This document shows positions 15,361 to 23,644 of a stretch of 64,000 bases of DNA, piece by piece. Positions within the stretch are counted from its first letter, which is position 1. Each line of letters opens with the position of its first letter. The stretch comes from Allosediminivita pacifica (lineage in GTDB: Bacteria > Pseudomonadota > Alphaproteobacteria > Rhodobacterales > Rhodobacteraceae), in contig NZ_QBKN01000004.1 in the NCBI RefSeq assembly GCF_003054175.1, forward strand, positions 1 through 64,000, read 5' to 3'. The notes under the pieces were generated by a model that saw only the letters and a list, made by a program, of their open reading frames with translations, made no database searches and was not told the DNA's origin. Position numbers and translations under genes: made by a program.

Positions 15361-15386
15361 AGGGGGATGGCCTGCGCCATCCCCCT
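15361..15386. terminator. Bidirectional hairpin terminator
   Basis: A perfect 10-base stem AGGGGGATGG/CCATCCCCCT with a six-base loop, flanked by AAA before and TATTT after. It lies between the converging phnM-like gene and the ASCH gene and can serve both. Confidence 0.85.
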
Positions 15387-15401
15387 ATTTCGTTGCGCGG
15401 G

Positions 15402-15824
15402 TCAGCTGGTCGACCCGAAATCCTCGACCAGCGCGAACCTTTCCCAGACAAGCATCATGTCGGGGGAAAACCCGCCGTTGCGCTCGAAATAGGCGCGATG
15501 CCCGGCCTGCCAGTCCTCGAGGCTCTCATCCTCGCCCTCGGCGAGCGCCATCTCCTCGGTCACCTCGTCGAAGCGGCACTGCACCAGCTCCACCGTCTCG
15601 ATCACCAGCCCCGGGGTTCCCTCCCAGGTCAGCGCGATGTCGCGGCGCCCGACCCGCGGCATGGCCTCGCCGCCCTCGTAGTCGCGCAGCGCCCCGCAGG
15701 TGGCCCGCTTGCGCCCCGTCCGGACAAGTGCAAGCAGCTCGGCGCAGAGCGTGGCATTGTCACCGAACCTGAAGGTTTCGGCCCCGGGATAGCGGCGCAT
15801 CAGGGTTTCGAGGTCGGTTGTCAT
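15402..15824 (-). CDS. ASCH-domain protein
   Basis: 140 residues from the ATG at 15824 (GAGGA eight bases upstream); a longer frame to 15899 lacks a ribosome site. The ASCH fold is recognised from the GRKRATCG segment near residue 40, the WEGTPGLVIETVELVQCRFDEV region, and SLEDWQAGHRAYFER. ASCH proteins are PUA-like and are predicted to bind RNA or act on modified nucleosides; some are amidohydrolases of N4-acetylcytidine. It is unrelated to known C-P lyase steps, though it lies inside the phosphonate region. Role here is unknown. Confidence 0.8.
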   Translation of the reverse strand: MTTDLETLMRRYPGAETFRFGDNATLCAELLALVRTGRKRATCGALRDYEGGEAMPRVGRRDIALTWEGTPGLVIETVELVQCRFDEVTEEMALAEGEDESLEDWQAGHRAYFERNGGFSPDMMLVWERFALVEDFGSTS

Positions 15825-15903
15825 CGGGGTTTCCTCTGGCGGTTCGGCGGCTGTGTTCTTTGCCCGGCGCGGTTCATGTCTGACGACACTAGCCCGCATT
15901 CCC

Positions 15904-15957
15904 CGCCCGGATCAGGAGGTGTCAGCCCCGCCCGGCGAACGCCGGGGGCTTCGCGCC
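15904..15957 (+). repeat. Truncated copy of dispersed repeat family E
   Basis: The segment GCCCGGATCAGGAGGTGTC and the following CCCGCCCGGCGAACGCCGGGG match the first ~50 bases of the longer elements at 60936-61106 and 35431-35606. It lies between the ASCH gene and the acetyltransferase. Confidence 0.55.
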
Positions 15958-15971
15958 CAGACGACGGCCTG

Positions 15972-16589
15972 TCAGCCTTCGTATTTCTCCAGGAAAGCCG
16001 CCACGTTCAGGCTCCGGAAATCCTCCAGCGCCTGCCGCAGGCGGTCGTGCTCCCAGTCCCACCAGCCCAGCGCGATCAGCCGGTCGGCAAGGTGGCGGGA
16101 CAGGCGGTCGCGCACATGCTTGGCGGGCACACCGGCCACGATTTCGTAGGGCGAGACATCGTGCGTGACGATGGCGCCTGCCGCCACGACCGCGCCATGG
16201 CCGAGCGTGATCCCGGGCTTCACCTGTGCATTGTGCCCGATCCAGGTATCGTGGCCGATCCGCGCCTTGCGGGCCCGACGCTTCTCGAACCAGGCGGCAT
16301 CGTCCTCGGCGTCCTCCCAGTATGAGGCCGAGCGGTACATGAAGTGATGCAGGCTTGCCCGGTCGAGCGGGTGATCCGTGGCGCCGATGCGGGCATAGCT
16401 CGCGATATTGGCGAACTTGCCGATCTCGGCGTTGGCGATGTCGCACATGCGGTCGCAATAGCTGTAGTCGCCGAGGCGGCTGTAGGCCACGCGGCTGCCC
16501 TTGCCGATCTCGGTATAGGCGCCGAACTGGCTGTCGATGATGGAGCAATCCTCGTGGATGAGGGGGCCTTTGGGGTCGAGCTTGGTCAT
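15972..16589 (-). CDS. Left-handed beta-helix acetyltransferase of phosphonate clusters
   Basis: 205 residues. Hexapeptide repeats run from about residue 15 to 60 and 110 to 150 (IGKGSRVAYSRLGDYSYC, then IGHDTWIGHNAQVKPGITLG and VVAAGAIVTHDV), ending EIVAGVPAKHVR, as in xenobiotic/chloramphenicol-type acetyltransferases. This subgroup (TIGR03308 type) recurs beside C-P lyase genes. It may acetylate aminophosphonates as PhnO does, but through a different fold; that is inference. It is the gene after phnE in the same direction, separated by a repeat B copy. Confidence 0.8.
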   Translation of the reverse strand: MTKLDPKGPLIHEDCSIIDSQFGAYTEIGKGSRVAYSRLGDYSYCDRMCDIANAEIGKFANIASYARIGATDHPLDRASLHHFMYRSASYWEDAEDDAAWFEKRRARKARIGHDTWIGHNAQVKPGITLGHGAVVAAGAIVTHDVSPYEIVAGVPAKHVRDRLSRHLADRLIALGWWDWEHDRLRQALEDFRSLNVAAFLEKYEG

Positions 16590-16610
16590 GGGGCTTTTCC
16601 GGCGATTCTT

Positions 16611-16682
16611 AACAGGAGGTTAAACCGTCTCTGTAAGCTATTGAAATCCTTGAAGCGGAAAAATGTCCCGGCGCGGGACATC
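16611..16682 (-). repeat. Dispersed repeat family B, copy 2
   Basis: On the minus strand it starts with the palindrome ATGTCCCGCGCCGGGACAT (16663-16681) and ends with a GGTTTAACCTCC segment that resembles the tail of the other copies. It lies between the phnE stop (16694) and the acetyltransferase start, where it could terminate the transporter transcript. Confidence 0.7.
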
Positions 16683-16693
16683 CCGGGACAGCC

Positions 16694-18028
16694 TCAGTGG
16701 CCGCCCTCGCCCCCGCCGGAAATCAGCCGCCGCCGCAGGATGCCCGAGAGCCAGTCCATGAGCATCACCACCAGCACGATCAGGATGATGTAGTAGGTGA
16801 CCTCCTCCCAATCCTTCTGGGTGATCATCGCCTGCGTCAGCATCAACCCGATGCCCCCGCCCGTGATCGCCCCGATCACCGTGGCCGACCGGGTGTTGGA
16901 TTCGAAGAAGTAGAGCACCTGGCTCAGCAGCACCGGCGTGACCTGCGGGATCACCCCGAAGCGGTAGCGCTGCACCGCCCGCGCCCCCGTCGAGCGCACG
17001 CCCTCGATCTGCTTCTCGTCGACGTTTTCCAGCGCCTCCGAGAACATCTTGCCGAAGCTGCCGGTGTCGGTCAGCAGGATCGCCAGCGACCCGGTCAGCG
17101 GCCCCGGCCCGAAGGCCCGCGCCAGCACGATGGTCCAGATCAGCGCGTCGACACCGCGGCACAGATCGAAGATCCGGCGGCAGAGCTGCCGGACCACCAC
17201 CAGCGGCGTGAAGTTCCGCGCCGCGAGGAAGGCCAGCGGCAGCGCCACGATGGCCGCGCCGAAGGTGCCGAGGAAGGCCATGAGCACCGTCTCGACGATG
17301 GCCCAGGCCACGTCCGAATGGCGCCACATCTCGTTGTGCCAGAAGTCATCCCAGATCTCCCCCGCCTCGCCCGAGGTAGCGCGGGACAGAAGCGCGCCCG
17401 GCGCCATGCCGTGATAGGGGCTGTCGAGGGTGAAGAAGAAAAGCTCCCAGCCCATCGCGTAGCGGAAGACCTCGGTCCGGTTGCGGGTGATCGTCACCCG
17501 GCCCGCGTCGGTCGTCACCATGACCCGGTTGCGCGCGGCCGAGATGAAGTCGGGCATCGGCCCGTCCGGATAGGTCGCCTCGACCCCACGCCCCTCGGAC
17601 TTGGCCGAGATCGTGCCGTAGCCGGGCACGTCGTATTCCACGTGGTCGGGGTAGTAGCGCACCTCGTGCCCCTTGGGCAGCGTGACCGTGGTCACGTCGC
17701 CGTCGACAGAGACCCAGTCGGGATACGTGCCTTCAGGGTATTCGCCCTTCCGCTCGCCCTCGATGGCGAAGGTGATTTCCCCCGTGCGGTTGTCGCGCTC
17801 GACATGGGTCTTGTAGCTGTAGGTGTCCCGCACGAGGATCGCGCCGTTTTCCGGGCGGGCGCGGTCGATCAGGCCCGGCACGTCGAAGGCGAAGAAGGCA
17901 TAGACGAGGTAGGCCAGCACCAGCGCGGGCAGCCCGAAGGACCACAGCCGCTTGGTGCGGAACATGCCTTCGGCGCGGCTTTTCAGATCATCGGCGGACA
18001 GCGGGGCAGAGGCGGAAAGCATGGTCAT
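16694..18028 (-). CDS. phnE: Phosphonate ABC transporter permease PhnE (long form)
   Basis: 444 residues. A membrane segment near residues 32-52 is followed by about 160 residues of extracytoplasmic sequence rich in charged residues. A typical PhnE permease domain follows (from about 245, with EVLMAFLGTFGAAIVALPLAFLAARN and the EAA-like loop SFGKMFSEALENVDEKQIEG). It forms the membrane channel with the shorter PhnE. Its ATG overlaps the stop of the upstream phnE (ATGA). The large extra domain is a known variant of the second PhnE in this family. Confidence 0.9.
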   Translation of the reverse strand: MTMLSASAPLSADDLKSRAEGMFRTKRLWSFGLPALVLAYLVYAFFAFDVPGLIDRARPENGAILVRDTYSYKTHVERDNRTGEITFAIEGERKGEYPEGTYPDWVSVDGDVTTVTLPKGHEVRYYPDHVEYDVPGYGTISAKSEGRGVEATYPDGPMPDFISAARNRVMVTTDAGRVTITRNRTEVFRYAMGWELFFFTLDSPYHGMAPGALLSRATSGEAGEIWDDFWHNEMWRHSDVAWAIVETVLMAFLGTFGAAIVALPLAFLAARNFTPLVVVRQLCRRIFDLCRGVDALIWTIVLARAFGPGPLTGSLAILLTDTGSFGKMFSEALENVDEKQIEGVRSTGARAVQRYRFGVIPQVTPVLLSQVLYFFESNTRSATVIGAITGGGIGLMLTQAMITQKDWEEVTYYIILIVLVVMLMDWLSGILRRRLISGGGEGGH

Positions 18029-18915
18029 GCGAGAAGGTCCTTCCGGCTGCCGTGGGTCAGGCGATCACGCAGCGCGCTGCCGATCTGGTCCACCGCGACG
18101 ATGGTGATGAAGAGAAGAAGGAAGATCGCCGCCGCCTGGTCGTAGCGGCCGACGCCCCAGGCCATGGCGTTCTTCAGCTCGTAGCCGATGCCGCCCGCGC
18201 CGACGAAGCCGAGGATCGCCGAGGCGCGGATGTTGATCTCGAAGCGCAGCAGCGCGTAGCTCAGCCAGTTGGGCGCCACCTGCGGCACCACGCCCAGAAG
18301 CATCCTCTGCGTCCATGTGGCCCCAACCGAGGCCAGCCCGTCCACCGGCTTGAGCGAGGCGTTCTCGTTCACCTCGGAGAAGAGCTTGCCCAGCGCGCCG
18401 ACGGTGTGGAAGGCGATGGCGATCATCGCGGGCACCGGCCCGCCGCCCAGGACGAAGATCAGGATCAGGGCGATGACGATCTCGGGGATCGCGCGCATGA
18501 TGTCCATCATGCGCCGCCACAGCGGGATCAGCCGCGGCCAAAGCGCCATGCCACGCGTCGAGAGCATCGAAAGCACGGCACCCCCGAAGGCGCCGACCAG
18601 CGTCGCCACGGCAGCGATGTTGATGGTCTCGATCAGCGCCGGAAGATACTCCAGCAGGTTTTCCGGCAACCTGCCGATCTTCTCGCCCGCCTCGGACAGG
18701 ACGGCGGCCGGGAAGTCGAAGATCTGGTGAAGCCCCTCCCAGAACCCGCCTGCGTTCCGTTCGTCCGCGGTGATGAAGCCGCCCGCCATGAGCGCGACGA
18801 AGATCGCCAGCAGGACCGCGCCGTATATACGCTTGCGACGTGTCTGGGCGATGTAGCTTTCGCGGATATGCGCCGTCGCGCTTCCGTATGCGGGGGCTGC
18901 GGTCTGATCTGCCAT
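18025..18915 (-). CDS. phnE: Phosphonate ABC transporter permease PhnE (short form)
   Basis: 296 residues with six predicted membrane helices. The EAA-like cytoplasmic loop is ALGKLFSEVNENASLKPVDG, which contacts the ATPase PhnC. It partners the longer PhnE to move phosphonates or phosphate esters across the inner membrane. It is 60 bases downstream of phnD, with a strong hairpin between them. Confidence 0.92.
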   Translation of the reverse strand: MADQTAAPAYGSATAHIRESYIAQTRRKRIYGAVLLAIFVALMAGGFITADERNAGGFWEGLHQIFDFPAAVLSEAGEKIGRLPENLLEYLPALIETINIAAVATLVGAFGGAVLSMLSTRGMALWPRLIPLWRRMMDIMRAIPEIVIALILIFVLGGGPVPAMIAIAFHTVGALGKLFSEVNENASLKPVDGLASVGATWTQRMLLGVVPQVAPNWLSYALLRFEINIRASAILGFVGAGGIGYELKNAMAWGVGRYDQAAAIFLLLFITIVAVDQIGSALRDRLTHGSRKDLLA

Positions 18916-18934
18916 GGAAGGTCCCGGAAAAGGG

Positions 18935-18962
18935 AAAGGGCCCGCGAAACTGCGGGCCCTTT
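18935..18962 (-). terminator. Hairpin between phnD and phnE
   Basis: A perfect 11-base stem AAAGGGCCCGC/GCGGGCCCTTT with a six-base loop. Between the binding-protein gene and the permease genes it probably acts as a partial terminator or 3' stabiliser that raises phnD mRNA over phnE. Confidence 0.75.
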
Positions 18963-18975
18963 CGGATGTGAAGGA

Positions 18976-19881
18976 TCAGTTGTTGATCACGGACTCGCGG
19001 GCGGCGACGATCGACTTGTAATGGTCGTGGGTCACCGGAACGAAGTCCTTCGCCTCGCCTGCGGCCACACCGTAGGCGCACTCGGCGTCTTCTTCCCACA
19101 TGTCGGCCAGGATCTCGGTCACGGTGTCCTTGACGTCCTGCGGCAGCGCCTGGCGGATCACGAAGGGCCCGTTGGGAATGATCTCCGACTGCCAGATCTG
19201 GGTCAGTTCGTTCATGTCGACCAGCCCGGCATCGACAGCCTTGCGCAGCGCGCCGTTGTTGTAGCCGTCTTCCCAGTTGCCGAGGCCGTCGGCCCAAGTC
19301 ACGCCGGCGTCGACGTCGCCGTTGTTGACCGCGACGATGGTCTGCTCGTGGCCGCCGGTAAAGACGACGTCCGAGAAGTAGTCGCCCGGCTCCATCGAGT
19401 AGCCTGCCTCGGAGATCTCGACCGAGGGGATCAGGTAGCCGGAGGTCGAGTTCGGGTCACCGAAGCCGAAGGTCTTGCCTTGCATGTCGTCGAGGCTTTC
19501 GATGCCGCTTTCGGTGCGCGCGAACCCGATCGAGTAGTAGCCGATGGAGCCGTCGATGTTCTGGGTGGTCAGGACCGGCTCGACGGCCTCGGGGTCGGCG
19601 ATATAGGTGCCTGCGTAGGAGGACGCACCCATCATGGCCGCGTCGATGCTGCCGCCCAGAAGGCCCTGCATCACGCCGTTGTAGTCGGCCGGGGTGAAGA
19701 CCTTCACCTCGACGCCGAGCGCGTCGGCGATCTTGTCGGCAAAGCACTGGTTCGTTGCCATACGGTCCTGGGCATTCTCACCGCCCAGCACGCCGAGGCG
19801 GAACTCGGTGATTTCGCCCTGCGCCAGCGCCGGTGCGGCGAGCGCGGTGGTTGCCACGAGGGCAGCGAGCAGTTTGTTCAT
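18976..19881 (-). CDS. phnD: Phosphonate ABC transporter substrate-binding protein
   Basis: 301 residues from the ATG at 19881; longer frames reach into non-coding sequence. A signal peptide ends around ALAAPALAQ (residues 14-22). The mature protein has the PhnD-type regions MMGASSYAGTYIADPEAVEP, FGFGDPNSTSGYLIPS and DAGVTWADGLGNWE, which form the phosphonate pocket. It binds phosphonates in the periplasm and delivers them to PhnE. It follows phnC by 64 bases. Confidence 0.95.
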   Translation of the reverse strand: MNKLLAALVATTALAAPALAQGEITEFRLGVLGGENAQDRMATNQCFADKIADALGVEVKVFTPADYNGVMQGLLGGSIDAAMMGASSYAGTYIADPEAVEPVLTTQNIDGSIGYYSIGFARTESGIESLDDMQGKTFGFGDPNSTSGYLIPSVEISEAGYSMEPGDYFSDVVFTGGHEQTIVAVNNGDVDAGVTWADGLGNWEDGYNNGALRKAVDAGLVDMNELTQIWQSEIIPNGPFVIRQALPQDVKDTVTEILADMWEEDAECAYGVAAGEAKDFVPVTHDHYKSIVAARESVINN

Positions 19882-19945
19882 GGGACGTCCCCTTGGTTGT
19901 TGACCCGTCCCGCAGATGCGAGCGGGCGTTCGTGGTTGCTTGGGT

Positions 19946-20770
19946 TCAGACAAGGGCCTCGGCATCGCGGATGCGGGCCTGCTGAGGGGTCTCCAGAGCA
20001 TTGATATCCGTGGAGGTCGCCCCTTCGGAGAAATCGGCACCGGCCCCGTAGATGTCGCGGGCCGCGCCGGTGGTAAGCTGGTCGGGCCGGCCGTCGAAGA
20101 CGATCTTGCCGTTGCGCATGCCGATCACGCGGTCGCAGTAGTTCCGCGCGGTATCCAGCGTGTGCAGGTTGGCGATCACCATGCGGCCGTCTTCCTCGTG
20201 GATGCGGCGCAGGGCATCCATGACGATCTGCGCGTTCATCGGGTCGAGGCTCGCGATGGGTTCGTCGGCGAGGATGATCTGCGGGTCCTGCATGAGCGCC
20301 CGGGCGATGGCGACGCGCTGCTGCTGGCCGCCGGACAGCGCCTCGGCGCGCTTGGGGGCGTGCTCGGCGATGCCGAGGCGGTCGAGGATCTCGATCGCCT
20401 TGTGAATGTCCTCGGTCGGATAGAGGTTGAACAGCGTCGCCATGGTGGAGCGCTTGTTCAGCGTGCCGTGCAGGACGTTCGACACCACGTCGAGACGCGG
20501 CACGAGGTTGAACTGCTGGAAGATCATCGCGCACTGGGACTGCCATTCGCGCTTGGCACGTCCGGTAAGGTGGGTCACGTCACGGTCGTTGAACCGAATC
20601 GCGCCTTCCGAAGACTCCGTCAGACGGTTGATCATCCGCAGCAGCGTCGACTTGCCCGCGCCGGAGGCACCGATGATGCCGACCATGGCCGGTTTCCCGA
20701 TGTGGAAATCCGCCGTGTCCACGGCAACGTTCGCGCCAAAGCGTTTTGTGAGTTTCTCGATCCGCAACAC
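19946..20770 (-). CDS. phnC: Phosphonate ABC transporter ATP-binding protein
   Basis: 274 residues from a GTG at 20770, preceded by GGGGGA and opening with the family start [12 protein letters not shown]. An ATG at 20815 in the same frame would add 15 unconserved residues. It has Walker [10 protein letters not shown], signature [14 protein letters not shown], and Walker [11 protein letters not shown]. It energises phosphonate uptake and is the first gene of phnCDEE. Upstream lie PhoB-box-like repeats at 20823-20851. Confidence 0.93.
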   Translation of the reverse strand: MLRIEKLTKRFGANVAVDTADFHIGKPAMVGIIGASGAGKSTLLRMINRLTESSEGAIRFNDRDVTHLTGRAKREWQSQCAMIFQQFNLVPRLDVVSNVLHGTLNKRSTMATLFNLYPTEDIHKAIEILDRLGIAEHAPKRAEALSGGQQQRVAIARALMQDPQIILADEPIASLDPMNAQIVMDALRRIHEEDGRMVIANLHTLDTARNYCDRVIGMRNGKIVFDGRPDQLTTGAARDIYGAGADFSEGATSTDINALETPQQARIRDAEALV

Positions 20771-20822
20771 TGCGTTCCCCCTGTCTTCGAGGGGCCGCAT
20801 ACGGGGCCAGATCAAAGATCAG

Positions 20823-20851
20823 GTGACGGATTTGCAAATCTTTGGTGACAC
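20823..20851 (-). promoter_or_regulatory. PhoB-box-like repeats upstream of phnC
   Basis: On the minus strand, GTGTCAC (20851-20845) and CCGTCAC (20829-20823) each match the Pho half-site CTGTCAC at 6 of 7 bases and are spaced exactly 22 bases, two 11-base periods. A perfect palindrome GATTTGCAAATC lies between them. Control of phnCDEE by PhoB under phosphate limitation is likely by analogy, but not proven. Confidence 0.5.
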
Positions 20852-21000
20852 CCGCTGCAGCGCGGCATCGCTCGAAAGAGCCATGCATTGACGTTTTGGC
20901 GGCTATTCCAGCGTGCGGGTACCGCTTCGGGCCTGTTGGGTCTATCTGTATGCCGCAACGCAGAAACGCATCACCCGACGCAAACCGACAGGTAAAGCTC

Positions 21001-21213
21001 ATGGCAGACATCACACATTCCGCACCGTCCCACAGCCGTATCGGCAACGTGTTCGCCCATGTCGGCGCCGTTCTGACCAAGATGACCGAATCCAACCATC
21101 GCGTCCGTCAAGCAAAGCGCCTTCACGAGATGAGCGATGCCGAGCTGGCCGCACGTGGCCTGAAGCGTGACGAGATCGCACACCACGTCTTCCGCGACCT
21201 GTTCTACATCTGA
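21001..21213 (+). CDS. DUF1127 (YjiS-like) small protein
   Basis: 70 residues from the ATG at 21001. The DUF1127 signature is in the C-terminal half: RLHEMSDAELAARGLKRDEI, followed by FRDLFYI. Such small basic proteins are common in Rhodobacteraceae; some affect phosphate or carbon metabolism and RNA turnover. It is divergent from phnC and is followed by a strong terminator, so it is a single-gene transcript. Its ribosome site is weak. Confidence 0.8.
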   Translation: MADITHSAPSHSRIGNVFAHVGAVLTKMTESNHRVRQAKRLHEMSDAELAARGLKRDEIAHHVFRDLFYI

Positions 21214-21266
21214 GGCTCGCGACAGACCACTTCGGTGTACGACATGGCGGCCGACGCCAAGAACAG

Positions 21267-21299
21267 AGGCCCGCGCCACCCGGCGCAGGGCCTTTTTTC
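21267..21299 (+). terminator. Terminator after the DUF1127 gene
   Basis: Stem AGGCCCGCGCC pairing with GGCGC-A-GGGCCT (one bulged A), four-base loop, followed by six T residues. A classical Rho-independent terminator. Confidence 0.9.
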
Positions 21300-21367
21300 G
21301 TGCCCGCCCGGCGGGCGGCTTCCTTCAGCCCCTCGCATCACCACCACATGGCCGGCCCGCAAACGAA

Positions 21368-21393
21368 AAAGGCCGCCCCGGAGGGCGGCCTTT
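21368..21393 (-). terminator. Terminator of rpsD
   Basis: Perfect 11-base stem AAAGGCCGCCC/GGGCGGCCTTT with a four-base loop. Extra A residues upstream give the U tract on the minus strand, 24 bases beyond the rpsD stop. Confidence 0.9.
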
Positions 21394-21417
21394 CGTAAAG
21401 CGGCACAGAACCTGAGA

Positions 21418-22038
21418 TCAGTTCTGCGCGTAGAATTCGATGACGAGGTTCGGCTCCATCATGACCGGGTAGGGCACGTCGCCCAGTGCCGGCGTCCGCA
21501 CGAAGGTGGCGGTCATCTTGGAGTGGTCGGCCTCGATGTAGTCGGGCACGTCGCGCTCGGGCAGCTGGGTGGCCTCGATCACGGAAGCGAGCTGCTTGGA
21601 CTTCTCGCGGACCTCGATCACGTCGCCTTCCTTGACCCGGTAGGACGGAATGTTCACGCGCTGACCATTCACCAGAACGTGGCCGTGGTTCACGAACTGA
21701 CGTGCTGCGAAGACGGTGGGCACGAACTTGGCGCGGTAAACGACGGCGTCGAGACGGCGCTCGAGCAGGCCGATGAGAAGTTCACCGGTGTCGCCGCGCA
21801 GACGCTCGGCTTCGCCGTAGATGCGGCGGAACTGCTTCTCGGTCAGGTCGCCGTAGTAGCCCTTGAGCTTCTGCTTGGCGCGCAGCTGCAGACCGAAGTC
21901 CGAAACCTTGCCCTTGCGGCGCTGGCCGTGCTGGCCGGGGCCGTATTCGCGGCGGTTCACCGGGGACTTCGGGCGGCCCCAGATGTTTTCGCCCATACGG
22001 CGGTCGATCTTGTACTTGGCAGAGGTGCGTTTGGTCAC
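21418..22038 (-). CDS. rpsD: 30S ribosomal protein S4
   Basis: 206 residues from a GTG at 22038 preceded by AGGAGA. The S4 RNA-binding domain is visible from about residue 95 ([20 protein letters not shown], then [20 protein letters not shown]). The N-terminal sequence [20 protein letters not shown] is typical of the alphaproteobacterial protein. It nucleates 30S assembly. It stands alone here, outside a ribosomal operon, as usual in this group. Confidence 0.98.
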   Translation of the reverse strand: MTKRTSAKYKIDRRMGENIWGRPKSPVNRREYGPGQHGQRRKGKVSDFGLQLRAKQKLKGYYGDLTEKQFRRIYGEAERLRGDTGELLIGLLERRLDAVVYRAKFVPTVFAARQFVNHGHVLVNGQRVNIPSYRVKEGDVIEVREKSKQLASVIEATQLPERDVPDYIEADHSKMTATFVRTPALGDVPYPVMMEPNLVIEFYAQN

Positions 22039-22431
22039 CGTCTGATCTCCTTCATATTGTGAGAAGGGCGTTGTCCTTTGCCTTGCGGTTCATCCCGCGC
22101 GGCCGACAGGTCATCCCCTTGCGGGGGCCACCAACACCAATGAAGGCGCGCGTATACACCCTCAGCCGTGACTGTCAACGGCTTCCCGTCCTCCTACGAC
22201 GCCTCGGCATCCGGAAAATGCCTTCGCGCCGGGATCCTCCCACCGTTCCGGGCCGCGCTGCAGCCCGCCCTTGCACCGGGCCCACGCATGCGCCACGCTG
22301 TGATCTGCCGGGGTGAGTGGGCTGAACCGTTCAGCCTTCCCGGAAAAATGAGGGGTGGGTGGCGCGCCGTCCGTAGAGACAGAGGCGTGACCCCATGAGA
22401 CCCCGGACCGTCTTGGTGGAGGGAAGACTTC
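22039..22431. other. 393-base gap between rpsD and phaA
   Basis: Divergent promoter region. Apart from the rpsD and phaA ribosome sites, no repeat, RNA gene or small conserved frame was seen. Confidence 0.5.
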
Positions 22432-23607
22432 ATGACGAACGTGGTGATCGCATCGGCCGGCCGGACAGCCGTCGGCAGCTTTGGGGGGGCATTCGCCAAC
22501 ACCCCTGCGCATGACCTTGGCGCCGCGGTGCTTCAGGGCCTTGTGGAACGGGCCGGAATCGACAAGAGCGAGGTCTCCGAGACCATCCTCGGGCAGGTGC
22601 TGACCGCAGGACAGGGCCAAAACCCCGCCCGCCAGGCCCACATCAACGCCGGACTCCCGAAGGAAAGCGCGGCATGGGGCATCAACCAGGTCTGCGGCTC
22701 GGGCCTGCGCGCCGTCGCCCTCGGTGTCCAGCACATCCTGCTGGGCGATGCGACCATCGTCGCCGCCGGCGGGCAGGAGAACATGTCCATGTCGCCCCAC
22801 TGCGCGAACCTGCGCCAGGGTCACAAGATGGGCGACATGAAGTACATCGACACCATGATCAAGGACGGCCTATGGGATGCCTTCAACGGCTATCACATGG
22901 GTCAGACCGCCGAGAACGTCGCCGAGAAATGGCAGATCTCTCGCGAGATGCAGGACGAATTCGCTCTTGCCTCGCAAAACAAGGCCGAGGCTGCACAGAC
23001 CGCCGGCCGGTTCGACGATGAGGTGATCCCCTACACCGTCTCGACCCGCAAGGGCGACATCGTCGTCGATAAGGACGAATACATCCGCTACGGCGCCACC
23101 ATGGAAGGCATGCAGAAACTGCGCCCCGCCTTCACCAAGGACGGCTCCGTCACCGCGGCCAACGCCAGCGGCATCAACGACGGCGCCGCCGGCGCCCTGC
23201 TCATGACCGCCGAAGAGGCCGAGAAGCGCGGCATCGAACCGCTGGCCCGCGTGGTATCCTACGCGACCGCCGGACTCGACCCGTCGATCATGGGTGCGGG
23301 GCCGATCTACGCGTCGCGCAAGGCGCTGGAGAAGGCCGGCTGGAAGGTCGACGACCTCGACCTGATCGAGGCCAACGAGGCCTTTGCCGCGCAGGCCTGT
23401 GCCGTGAACAAGGACATGGGCTGGGACCCGGACAAGGTGAACGTAAACGGCGGTGCGATCGCGATCGGCCACCCGATCGGCGCCTCGGGCGCGCGCGTTC
23501 TGAATACGCTGCTGTTCGAGATGAAGCGGCGCGGCGCCAAGAAGGGGCTCGCCACGCTCTGCATCGGTGGCGGTATGGGCGTCGCCCTGTGCGTCGAGCG
23601 CCCCTGA
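22432..23607 (+). CDS. phaA: Acetyl-CoA C-acetyltransferase (beta-ketothiolase)
   Basis: 391 residues. Cys88 in [10 protein letters not shown] is the acyl-enzyme cysteine. [17 protein letters not shown] carries the catalytic His, and the C-terminal CIGGGMG the second Cys. It condenses two acetyl-CoA to acetoacetyl-CoA for polyhydroxybutyrate synthesis, or the reverse. AGGGAAG lies ahead of the ATG. phaB follows at 24582 with a patatin-like gene between, and a strong terminator ends this transcript. Confidence 0.95.
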   Translation: MTNVVIASAGRTAVGSFGGAFANTPAHDLGAAVLQGLVERAGIDKSEVSETILGQVLTAGQGQNPARQAHINAGLPKESAAWGINQVCGSGLRAVALGVQHILLGDATIVAAGGQENMSMSPHCANLRQGHKMGDMKYIDTMIKDGLWDAFNGYHMGQTAENVAEKWQISREMQDEFALASQNKAEAAQTAGRFDDEVIPYTVSTRKGDIVVDKDEYIRYGATMEGMQKLRPAFTKDGSVTAANASGINDGAAGALLMTAEEAEKRGIEPLARVVSYATAGLDPSIMGAGPIYASRKALEKAGWKVDDLDLIEANEAFAAQACAVNKDMGWDPDKVNVNGGAIAIGHPIGASGARVLNTLLFEMKRRGAKKGLATLCIGGGMGVALCVERP

Positions 23608-23616
23608 GCACAGGAG

Positions 23617-23642
23617 GGCGGGGCCAGCGCCCCGCCTTTTTC
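23617..23642 (+). terminator. Terminator after phaA
   Basis: Perfect stem GGCGGGGC/GCCCCGCC with a CAGC loop followed by TTTTT. It ends only three bases before the ATG of the next gene, so it occupies the place of that gene's ribosome-binding site. Confidence 0.88.
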
Positions 23643-23644
23643 AT

